Position numbers and translations under genes: made by a program. Below are positions 48,001 to 59,000 of a DNA stretch of 64,000 nucleotides, piece after piece. The notes below the pieces were generated by a model that had not been told where the DNA came from, did not search any database, and was given only the letters and a program-made list of their open reading frames with translations. Origin of the DNA: Oscarella lobularis (taxonomy: Eukaryota > Porifera > Homoscleromorpha > Homosclerophorida > Oscarellidae). The stretch's first letter is position 1. Each line of letters opens with the position of its first letter. The stretch lies in NCBI RefSeq assembly GCF_947507565.1, contig NC_089187.1, positions 372,001 to 436,000 of the forward strand, read 5' to 3'.

Positions 48001-49786
48001 TGTCACTACTTACTCCCAAAGGAACAAGAAGAAAAATCCCCAAGTACTTGAAGCGGCGACGCGACGAGTCCGTTCAGCGACGTCGTGTAGAGATAAACGG
48101 TGGGATCGTCGGCAAAGGGAGCCCCAATGACGATATCTAATAGAAAAATGAGTCTTGGGGGGCCCCCCGATGCCTCGATATTCTCATACCCGTAAAGCCG
48201 TCCAAATTGACGTCACCGACGGTCGCAATCGCATAGCCGAACGCTCCTCGAGCCAACGGCCCCGTTAGAATACGATCAAGCATGAAATCGTTCTATAATA
48301 ATAATAATTATTATTAGTAGTAGTAATTTATCGTGGGTTCTTTTGCTTACGTTCTGCGTGTTGATGTACGTGTACACTTGACCTTGATCTCGCAATTGTC
48401 CCGTGTAGTAGGGAGCGCCGACGACGAGATCGTCGTAACCGTCGCGATTGAGATCGACGGCGACGACGGAATGACCGAAATAAGCGCCCACCTCAAAAAC
48501 GAAATAGAGTCAGTACTTTTTTTCTTGTTAGAATCTCGAGTAACTCACTTGAGAGCCTCTTTTTGCGACTGAAACTGAGACTCTTCCAACTGATGTCTCG
48601 CGAAGTACGATCACCTTGATAAAATATTAGAGGAGAATTCGAGATGCCGTTCTAGTTCTACTCATTGCATACGTACTCTGCCCGTGTAGCCCATTGAGCG
48701 AGGTGCTCCGACAACAAATTCTAAAACGCCAATAAATATTCAAACACGAAAAATTATTTTCTTTACTAAACCGTTTGTGCTCTCGTAGAATTTAAATGAG
48801 CCAAAAGCGACGGAGTAGGCTGGGAGGAAAGAAATCAATCAAAATCAAAAGAAAAAACTTGTCGTTTCTTCCTTACCCACATATCCTATTTCGGACGATC
48901 CAACATCACTAGCATAAGAGAGGGCGACGGTCTTGTAATCGCTGGAATTAACAATATCCATGTTTCCTACGTAGTCGAGTTTAATTGAAGACCGTCATTA
49001 TTAATTTAATTAATTAATTACCCGCCCAATTGAAAGTGCCGGGATTTCCGAGAAGAATTTGTTTTCCATCCTAGAGGAATCGTTTTGCGAGCAACGCAAA
49101 GTCTACTTTTATTAGTCGTTCTACGTTTGCCAAGGCCACGTCACTTCCGCTTTGACAGAAGCTGAAACCGTAGATTCCTTCTGTTCTGTTCTTGCACGGA
49201 GCCAAAACGGGTCGAATATGGAATGTCGAATTGAAAAGAAAACATCGACCAATCGGATCGTAACGCTGAAAATTCGCCCTAAAGTCGACGTAACGATGAG
49301 CACAAGTCTTTAATTAAAACAGACAATTAATTCAAATATTTAATCATTTATACGTGTATTTATGTACCACAATGATTCCGTTGGGATTCGCTGCCACGGA
49401 CACTCCCAGCCACTGATTGTGAACATGATCGCGATCGCGCCATACACCCGGAGATAGGGGGTCTAGCTCTCTTATGGGATCTTGAAGAAAAAATTACTGA
49501 GAAGGCTACTAATACCACTCTTTTCTCACCAGGATAGCCCGTGAACGGCTCGCACTTGGAGTCTTTAGCGAGTTTGCATCGATAGAGCGCTCCGAATCGC
49601 TCCATTCCGTCCGAATCGTCGAGTGGCGCACCGACGAGAATCCTAGACCGATTTATCGCTTTCTATGCGTTTGCGCGTCGTCCCTTTTGAGCCGACCACC
49701 GCAGTTGTACGGGGTGGCAAACGCAGTTTGCGAGCCCGTATAACGGCGGAGGGAGGCTGTCTCAAACGTGATCTTAGGGCCGGAAG

Positions 49787-49825
<39 letters not shown>

Positions 49826-50601
49826 TCGTCACGCTCCGTATTGTGACGTCACCTAAAACCCGTTTTTTTTGTACGGCGCATGCGTGACATAGGGCCCAAA
49901 ACGGTGACCAGAAAAAGGCGATTTACGGCGCTAATAAAGCGTTTTTTCTTTCATAAACGGAAAAATGCTTAGAAACCTTGTTTCTAATTGATCTGTGCTA
50001 TTTTCGGTGTTATAAATGCGCTGAGAAACCGAAACGACAGTTTTGATTGTCACGCTCTGACGTCACAATCAAAAGTATCCACTCATGTACAGTATGTGGG
50101 TGGGTATGTACGCGTGAACGGGTAACAGGAAATATGACCCGTACACATGCTTAGGTCTTCCTCAAATACAGAGCGCCATACAGAGCACATTCTGAGCACA
50201 TTATCAAATACTGTACGTCAGAAAAGCGCCTAATTAGGAAAATATTGAAATCATGCAAGTATTTACAGTATGTAGGTAGGACTGAGCTGTAGTACATGTA
50301 GCTACGGCTGTAATGACCACGTGAATATGTGACAACATAAAAAATTTTGACGTCACACTATGGTATGCACTCGCGTACGGTAAGCGGTGGGAGGCTCTGC
50401 ATGATGGCAACACGGTGAACACCGGGCCATCATTCTCTAGTTATACCATTTTCCTTCGGCGTTGGCGTACGGAGCAACGCTGTAGCCGAAATACTTGGCG
50501 TCGGTCGGGTGGGCTCCCGAGCGCACGATCGGCGCTTGAGTGTCGATGTTGAACGCGCAGGCGCGCGAGAATGCTAGTAGCAGGAGCTGAACCAGTATCA
50601 T
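45054..50601 (-). CDS. Integrin alpha subunit C (mosaic of B-like head and D/E-like stalk)
   Basis: ATG 50601 (MILVQLL..., as in B). Intron 1 carries an insertion of about 750 bp (49690-50441) missing from B. Propeller: MERFGALYRCKLAKDSKCEP near 49570, AVDLNRDGYDDLVVGAPYYT near 48400-48460. Stalk exons 45400-47650 include DVNYDIEVDKVQSDRGFIPR and DVTYRLPSEPKLPTSGGNPF. Membrane region PWVIPVVVVLSLLFLALVIA near 45245-45310, tail GFFRRPAKEKLEEEKEELEH, stop 45054-45056. Upstream of about 48113 the gene follows B at diagnostic bases; downstream of about 48103 it follows D/E. A plausible intact frame remains, so it is probably functional. Confidence 0.9.
49690..50441. mobile_element. Unclassified insertion of about 750 bp in intron 1 of integrin alpha C
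   Basis: Alpha B reads straight from GTCGTTCCTTTT to TATACCATTTTCC, whereas alpha C has about 750 bp between the equivalent positions. It contains the hairpin GCAAACGCAGTTTGC near 49718-49733, a (TCTG)n tract at about 49787-49824, several TGACGTCA-like sites and no long frame. The last part is repeated at 55237-55511 in alpha D. No clear terminal inverted repeats or target duplication seen. Confidence 0.6.
49787..49824. repeat. (TCTG)n microsatellite
   Basis: About nine tandem TCTG units within the alpha C intron-1 insertion. Confidence 0.9.
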
Positions 50602-50730
50602 CACTGTCCTTCGTAAAGGCTACAGATAAAATGTCACTGCGCGCACGGTCGGCTGAACAGGATTTGACGCATTATCGCTTCCAATTCCAGCTACGCTTCC
50701 ACGCGCTTCCGAAGGTTAGAGTCTAAACGC

Positions 50731-50879
50731 GTGAGTGTGAATGAGTGAGTGAGTGAGTGAGATATTTATTTATACAGGGGTTGTCTTCACCTCAAGGCTA
50801 ATCCTCCAGACACCCTGTGTAAGGCTAATCCTCCAGACACCCTGTGTAAGGCTAATCCTCCAGACACCCTGTGTACGCG
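50731..50879. repeat. Inserted segment with GAGT microsatellite and three 27-bp tandem units
   Basis: Upstream of alpha C: GTGAGTGAGTGAGTGAG, then TATTTATTTATACAGGGG, then three exact 27-bp units (50794-50820, 50821-50847, 50848-50874) beginning AAGGCTAATCCTCC. The segment is absent between alpha B and alpha C (around 44885) and is bounded by ACGCG on both sides, possibly a 5-bp target duplication. Confidence 0.75.
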
Positions 50880-51041
50880 GTTCGCGCGTCCGGGTTCAAA
50901 AAGGAAATCAAATGTTTATTGCTTACGCGTGATCAATGAGGTAAATGGAAAAAAAAGGGGAGGAGGGGAAACGTAGACGAATTATTTCTAGACGTCTAAC
51001 CGTGCCGTTTCGTTTTCGCGAATGCATTCTTTTTTTTCGAG

Positions 51042-52986
51042 CTACGCTTCCGATCCGTCGCCGTTGACGTCAATCATTTTCTCCTTCGAATTCAAATGTT
51101 CGAGTTCCTCCTTCTCTTCCTCCAGCTTCTCCTTAGCCGGACGCCTAAAGAATCCCCGCTAGAAAAGAAAAGAAACAGAAGGACGCTAGAGAAAGAGAAG
51201 AAAATCTAAAAACGACTCACCCAAACCATCAGAGCAATGACAAGCACCAAGAAGAGCAAGCTCAAAACGACTACAACCGGAATGACCCATGGTTCTCTCT
51301 CCTCTTCCTCCACCGTCTTTTCGGCACTGATAATTTCGGTAGTCACCTAAGAATAAGAAAGGAAACCGTGAAACGACAGGGAGAAAAAAAGGGAGTCAAA
51401 GTTCGCACTATCATCCTCTTGGGCAAAGTCTTTGGTCCAGTAGTATCGAATGGCACGGGATCCGAAGCGCTATCGAAATTAATAACAGCAACGGAAGACA
51501 AATTCAGCAGAAATATCCTATCCTAAAAAGCGAGCAATCGCAACTAAACCCTGACGTCTCTTCCCATCACGAAATATTACCTGAAGAAGAGTGTTCTCGA
51601 AGAGACGCGTTCGCAGTCTGATTTCGACTTTTTCTCCCGAACTCAATCCGCTGACTTTGCATTGAAACGTCGCGCAAGCGGTCTCATAGACACCATCGGC
51701 TCCGCACTGACGAGAAAAAAAAAAGAGAAGAAGAGAATTCGACGTATGACGTCACACTTCGGCATGGTTCACCTGATCCGCTTCCCTTCTTCCGCGAGAA
51801 CTCGCTTTCACCGTGGGAATAAGACCGCGATTACTGGACGGCGTCGGTTCCTTAAGCTGCACACAAAGAAACACGATCCCATATAATAGCATAAATATAT
51901 CGATTCGCCCTAGTTATGCGTACGTCGCCCGCGTTGAGGAGACTCAGCTCTTCGGCGTTGCACTGTGCAGGCCCGTTGACCTATACAAGACCCCCACGTC
52001 ATATTGAGGTGAGACTTTGTGTGTGTGTGTCAAAAGTCCTCCTTACGTCGACGTCCGTAAGATACAATAGATAACGATTGTCCGTCGTTTTCTGCGGCCA
52101 CGTAATCGAAACGATCGTCTCCGGAATAGGCGAAGGACCTCGGTTTCGCACCTAGAGTGACATCGTCTTATTATCAATAATATATATATATATATATATC
52201 AGCGAGCCCCTTACGAAATAGGAAATGTTGACTTGTCGTCCGGCGTCCTCGATCGTTTTAGGTGCTGTTAGTCCAGAACCGAACGGATCAGCGGGATCTA
52301 TGGGCACTTGAGACGGTTTCGACGTTCTAGAGAAACGTTTGGAAATACGAATGAACTAGACGTTATTTCATCTTACCCTTGAAGGCCAAAATCTGCTCTT
52401 TTGGTAATTTGAATAGGAGGCGTTACCACCACGGTGTTGTCGCCTAAAGTCGTATTCTTTTCCGGATTGGTGCTGGAGAAAAGACCGGGTCGTCGAACCC
52501 CCCTCCCTTCTTTTATGAAATTATTAACCCTTCGCGTACCTTTGAGCTTCGACGGTGAAACTAAATTCGTTCGTCGTCAATGACAAGCCAGCGAGCAGTA
52601 GAACAAAAGTGAGATCGGCCTATAGTGTAATAATACAGTAAGTACATTATATGTTTCGCTTTTAATTAAACTCACTTCCTGATTAGTGTGCAGCGGATTT
52701 CCAATGTCGCACGTATATTTAATCATGTTATTGTCTCTCGTTTCATTGGAACACACAATCAGATTAGTCTGCAGCCCCCCCCAAAAAAAGTAAAAAAAAG
52801 TGACGTCACAATTTCTCTATTCACTCACTTTGAGCAGAACGCGTTCCAACGTGAGCTCCTTCGAAAACGTCACGCTCACCTTGGCAGCGTACGCCGCCTC
52901 GTCCTGATTGTCGACGAGCACGCGCAGAGAAATCGAAGCGTCCAGGCCGAGCGACACGAAAGTAATCCTGCACGTAAAGATCCAAA

Positions 52987-53019
<33 letters not shown>

Positions 53020-55669
53020 AAGACAGACGGACTCTTTTTGCGTCGCGCTGCTGGTCACTGTAACGCCCTTCAAGCGCAAATCCGGAACGCAAATAAAATC
53101 CTGACGACAGCCGCGGAGAAGGTAAGCCTATAAAGACTCATACAAATACAAAAAAAAAAATTGCGTCGCGACGAACGCGTACGGATTCGGAGACGCCGAG
53201 AGGCGAATTATCGGCATTCTTTTGAAGAACAGACGGAAGCGCTCGTATGAAGGGATTGCCTCCGGACGTCGGTAATTTCGGCTCGGGAGGAAGACGATAC
53301 GTGACGTCGACCGTCACCGGGGTAACCAGTTTCGTGATTTGGCTCTGCGCCGGAGAGAATTGTTTTGGGAATAGGAGATCTTATTATTGCTCTCACTCGC
53401 AATGTGAGACTGAATGTCTTGCAGGCCGGTACGGTGATCGTGCCGCTTTTCTTCGCCAAATTCGCCGTGTCGTTGAACCACGCTCGCGGAATGAAGCCGC
53501 GATCGCTTTGCACTTTATCCACTTCGATATCATAATTGACGTCTAGAGAAAAGAAATAATTAATCAAGATCTTATTCCCTGGGGCGTACTCAGATTCGAT
53601 TCGCCGATGATTCTCGCGTCGCGAAGACACAACTTGGCCTCAAAGCTGAAACGAAACACCGGCGCGCGTCAAACAGCAATAAATCGAGAATTCCACAACA
53701 GAAGAAGTCTTACTCAGTTATATTGGGATAATTGAGAAACTGGGGCGAGAGGTCGAGCGTAGCAACGATTACGGCAACGGGCTTCGATCGAAGCACAACG
53801 GCTTTCTCGGACCGAAACGCTCCAACAACAATATCTATAGTCAATAACTATATATATATAATTTAGGTGGCGATTAACGTACCTTTATAGCTATTCCCGT
53901 CCAAATCGACGCCGCCTGCCAGCGCAGCGCCGAAGCCGAGCATCGAAAAATTGAGGTTCAAGCTCGACGATGGAATAACCTAAACGAATGTCACTACTTA
54001 CTCCCAAAGGAACAAGAAGAAAAATCCCCAAGTACTTGAAGCGGCGACGCGACGAGTCCGTTCAGCGACGTCGTGTAGAGATAAACGGTGGGATCGTCGG
54101 CGAAGGGAGCCCCAATGACGATATCTAAAGAAAAAAATATAAGTCCTAGGGAGGGGGTCGACGTCTCGAGATTCTCGCACCCGTAAAGCCGTCCAAATTG
54201 ACGTCACCGACCGCTGCAATTGCGTAGCCGAACGTTCCACGAGCCAACGGTCCCGTTAGAACGCGATCAAGCATCAAGTCACTCTATAGGAATAAGAATA
54301 AGAATACGAATAAGAAATATTGATTGATGTTCTTTGTCTACTTTTTGCGTGTTGATGTACGTGTAGACTCGGCCTTGCTCTCGTAGTTCTCCCGTGTAGT
54401 AGGGAGCGCCGACGACGACGTCGTCGTATCCGTCGCGATTCAGATCGACGACGACGACGGAATGACCGAAATAAGCGCCCACCTCAAATAGAAATCACAC
54501 ATCTTTTTTTTTCTTCTTCTCTTGAAAACTCACTTCAAAGCCTGTTTTCGAAAGAGAAACTGAAACCGTTCCAGCCGCGGTGTACGAAAGTATGACGATC
54601 TGGTTAGAAGTAAGTATAGGATACAATTGACGGTGCGCTTTTCTTTTCTACTTACCCTGCCACGATAGTCGTCAGCACGCGGCACTCCAGCGATGTATTC
54701 TACAGAGAGAAAAAGAAGAAAACGCGTCAACGCATCATAACAACGTCACTCTTTCGTACCATTCGTATTTCCGTGAAATTTAAAAGTGCCAAAGGCGACA
54801 GCATAGCCTGAAGGAAACAAGATAAAATTCAAAATAAAAATAGGAATAATTTCTCATTTCTTACCCAAATAATCGAACTCTTTCGCTCCAATACGAGCCT
54901 TGGAGCTACCCACAACCTTGTACGTGTTGCTCGCGGAAATGTAATCGCTGAAGTCAATGATTTCCGAGTTCCCTAATGTCAAATTGGAGAGCGAAAATCG
55001 GAAATTTTATATAAATTCACCTTGCCAATTGTAAGANNNNNNNNNNNNNNNNNNNNNNNNNNNNNNNNNNNNNNNNNNNNNNNNNNNNNNNNNNNNNNNN
55101 NNNNNNNNNNNNNNNNNNNNNNNNNNNNNNNNNNNNNNNNNNNNNNNNNNNNNNNNNNNNNNNNNNNNNNNNNNNNNNNNNNNNNNNNNNNNNNNNNNNN
55201 NNNNNNNNNNNNNNNNNNNNNNNNNNNNNNNNNNNNCAGAGCGCCATACAGAGCACATTCTGAGCACATTATCAAATACTGTACGTCAGAAAAGCGCCTA
55301 ATTAGGAAAATATTGAAATCATGCAAGTATTTACAGTATGTAGGTAGGACTGAGCTGTAGTACATGTAGCTACGGCTGTAATGACCACGTGAATATGTGA
55401 CAACATAAAAAATTTTGACGTCACACTATGGTATGCACTCGCGTACGGTAAGCGGTGGGAGGCTCTGCATGATGGCAACACGGTGAACACCGGGCCATCA
55501 TTCTCTAGTTATACCATTTTCCTTCGGCGTTGGCGTACGGAGCAACGCTGTAGCCGAAATACTTGGCGTCGGTCGGGTGGGCTCCCGAGCGCACGATCGG
55601 CGCTTGAGTGTCGATGTTGAACGCGCAGGCGCGCGAGAATGCTAGTAGCAGGAGCTGAACCAGTATCAT
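51042..55669 (-). CDS. Integrin alpha subunit D (interrupted by assembly gap)
   Basis: Signal-peptide exon at 55530-55669 (MILVQLL..., same as C). Then comes part of the C-type intron insertion, a 200-N gap, and from 55036 downward E-type propeller sequence (VVDLNRDGYDDVVVGAPYYT near 54395-54460; GGVDLDGNSYK near 53885-53915). Stalk 51400-53650 (DVNYDIEVDKVQSDRGFIPR; NPFIRALPSVLQKNADNSPL). Membrane region and GFFRRPAKEKLEEEKEELEH end at stop 51042-51044. Exons for roughly the first two propeller blades fall in the gap. One stalk junction (about 52920-52990) differs from C and E, with a (GA)n intron tract. Whether D is one real gene or an assembly chimera cannot be told here. Confidence 0.8.
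55037..55236. other. Assembly gap (200 N)
   Basis: Exactly 200 N. By comparison with alpha E and the alpha C insertion, about 1.2 kb of real sequence is probably missing. Confidence 0.97.
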
Positions 55670-55868
55670 CACTGTCCTTCGTAAAGGCTACAGATAAAAT
55701 GTCGCTTGCCACTGCGCGCACGGTCGGCTGAACAGGATTTGACGCATTATCGCTTCCAATTCCAGCTACGCTTCCACGCGCTTCCGAAGGTTAGAGTCTA
55801 AACGCGTGAGTGTGAATGAGTGAGTGAGTGAGTGAGATATTTATTTATACAGGGGTTGTCTTCACCTC

Positions 55869-55922
55869 AAGGCTAATCCTCCAGACACCCTGTGTAAGGC
55901 TAATCCTCCAGACACCCTGTGT
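55869..55922. repeat. Two 27-bp tandem units upstream of alpha D
   Basis: The same unit as at 50794-50874, but two copies instead of three, inside an otherwise matching inserted segment. Confidence 0.85.
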
Positions 55923-56089
55923 ACGCGGTTCGCGCGTCCGGGTTCAAAAAGGAAATCAAATGTTTATTGCTTACGCGTGATCAATGAGGTAAATGGAAAA
56001 AAAAAGGGGAGGAGGGGAAACGTAGACGAATTATTTCTAGACGTCTAACCGTGCCGTTTCGTTTTTGCGAATGCATTCTTTTTTTCGAG

Positions 56090-59000
56090 CTACGCTTCCG
56101 ATCCGTCGCTGTTGACGTCAATCATTTTCTCCTTTGAATTCAAATGTTCGAGTTCCTCCTTCTCTTCCTCCAGCTTCTCCTTAGCCGGACGCCTAAAGAA
56201 TCCCCGCTAGAAAAGAAAAAGAAACAGAAGGACGCTAGAGAAAGAGAGAAGAAAATCTAAAAACGACTCACCCAAACCATCAGAGCAATGACAAGCACCA
56301 AGAAGAGCAAGCTCAAAACGACTACAACCGGAATGACCCATGGTTCTCTCTCCTCTTCCTCCACCGTCTTTTCGGCACTGATAATTTCGGTAGTCACCTA
56401 AGAATAAGAAAGGAAACCGTGAAACGACAGGGAGAAAAAAAGAGAGTCAAAGTTCGCACTATCATCCTCTTGGGCAAAGTCTTCGGTCCAGTATCGAATG
56501 GCACGGGATCCGAAGCGCTATCGAAACTAATAACAGCTTCGGAAGACAAATTCAGCTGAAACATCCTATCCTAAAAAGCGAGCAATCGCAACTAAACCCT
56601 GAAGTCTCTTCCTATCACGAAATATTACTTGAAGAAGAGTGTTCTCGAAGAGACGCGTTCGCAGTCTGATTTCGACTTTTTCTCCCGAACTCAATCCGCT
56701 GACTTTGCATTGAAACGTCAAGCAAGCGGTCTCATAGACACCCTCGGCTCCGCACTGACGAGAAAAAAAAAGAGAATTCGACGTATGACGTCACACTTCG
56801 GAATGGTTCACCTGATCCGCTTCCCTTCTTCCGCGAGAACTCGCTTTCACCGTGGGAATAAGACCGCGATTACTAGACGGCGTCGGTTCCTTAAGCTGCA
56901 CACAAAGAAACACAATCCCATATAATATTGTATAAATATATCAATTCGCCCTAGTTGTGCGTACGTCGCCCGCGTTGAGGAGACTCAGCTCTTCGGCGTT
57001 GCACTGTGCAGGCCCGTTGACCTATACAAGACCCCCACGTCATATTGAGGTGGCACTTCGTGTGTGTCAGAGTCCTCCTTACGTCGACGTCCGTAAGATA
57101 CAATAGATAACGATTGTCCGTCGTTTTCTGCGGCCACGTAATCGAAACGATCGTCTCCGGAATAGGCGAAGGACCTCGGTTTCGCACCTAGAGTGACATC
57201 GTCTTATTATCAATAATATGCATATATATATATATATATATTAGCGAGCCCCTTACGAAATAGGAAATGTTGACTTGTCGTCCGGCCTCCTCGATCGTTC
57301 GAGGCGCTGTTAGTCCAGAACCGAACGGATTAGCGGGATCTATGGGCACTTGAGGCGGTTTTGACGTTCTAGAGAAACGCTTGGAAATACGAATGAACTA
57401 GACGTTATTTCATCTTACCCTTGAAGGCCAAAATCTGCTCTTTTGATAACTTGAATAGGAGGCGTTACTACGGTGTTGTCGTCTAAAGTCGTATTCTTTT
57501 CCGGATTGGTGCTGGAGAAAAGACCGGGTCGTTGAACCTCCCCCCCTTCTTTTATGAAATTATTAACCCTTCGCGTACCTTTGAGCTTCGACGGTGAAAC
57601 TAAATTCTTTCGTCGTCAATGACAAGCCAGCGAGCAGTAGAACAAAAGTGAGATCGGCCTATAGTACAGTATGCACATTATATGTTTCGCTTTTAATTAA
57701 ACTCACTTCCTGATTAGCGTTCAGCGGATTTCCAATGTCGCACGTATATTTAATCATGTTATTGTCTCTCGTTTCATTGGAACACACAATCAGATTAGTC
57801 TGCAGCCCCCAAAAAAGTCAAAAAAAGTGACGTCACAATTTCTCTATTCACTCACTCTGAGCAGAACGCGTTCCAACGTGAGTTCCTTCGAAAACGTCAC
57901 GCTCACCTTGGCAGCGTACGCCGCCTCGTCCAGATTCTCGACGAGCACGCGCAGACGAATCGAAGCGTCCAGGCCGAGCGCCACCATAGATGTACTAAGA
58001 GGTGCCACCGAAGCAATCCTGCACATATTAAGGATCCAAAAAAAAAGAGAGAGAGAAAACGAAGAAGACAGACGGACCCTTCTTGCGTCGCGCTGCCGGT
58101 CACTGTAACGCTCTTCAAGCGCAAATCCGGAACGCAAATAAAATCCAGACGACAGCCGCGGAGAAGGTAAGCCTAAAGACTCATTAAAATACAAAAAAAA
58201 ATTGCGTCGCGACGAACGCGTACGGATTCGGAGACGCCGAGAGGCGAATTATCGGCGTTCTTTCGAAGAACAGACGGAAGCGCTCGTATGAAGGGATTGC
58301 CTCCGGACGTCGGTAATTTCGGCTCGGGAGGAAGACGATACGTGACGTCGACCGTCACCGGGGTAACCAGTTTCGTGATTTGGCTCTGCGCCGGAGAGAA
58401 TTGTTTTGGGAATAGGAGATCTTATTATTGCTCTCACTCGCAATGTGAGACTGAATGTCTTGCAGGCCGGTACGGTGATCGTGCCGCTTTTCTTCGCCAA
58501 ATTCGCCGTGTCGTTGAACCACGCTCGCGGAATGAAGCCGCGATCGCTTTGCACTTTATCCACTTCGATATCATAATTGACGTCTAGAGAAAAGAAATAA
58601 TTAATCAAGATCTTATTCCCTGGGGCGTACTCAGATTCGATTCGCCGATGATTCTCGCGTCGCGAAGACACAACTTGGCCTCAAAGCTGAAACGAAACAC
58701 CGGCGCGCGTCAAACAGCAATAAATCGAGAATTCCACAACAGAATAAGTCTTACTCAGTTATATTGGGATAATTGAGAAACTGGGGCGAGAGGTCGAGCG
58801 TAGCAACGATTACGGCAACGGGCTTCGATCGAAGCACAACGGCTTTCTCGGACCGAAACGCTCCAACAACAATATCTATAGTCAATAACTATATATATAT
58901 AATTTAGGTGGCGATTAACGTACCTTTATAGCTATTCCCGTCCAAATCGACGCCGCCTGCCAGCGCAGCGCCGAAGCCGAGCATCGAAAAATTGAGGTTC

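Noticed and set aside
50731-50879. CRISPR-like tandem repeats
   Set aside because: Units are contiguous with no spacers, in a eukaryotic genome; this is a minisatellite.
55007-55365. Frames running through the N block
   Set aside because: They only exist because N is translated as X; they are not genes.
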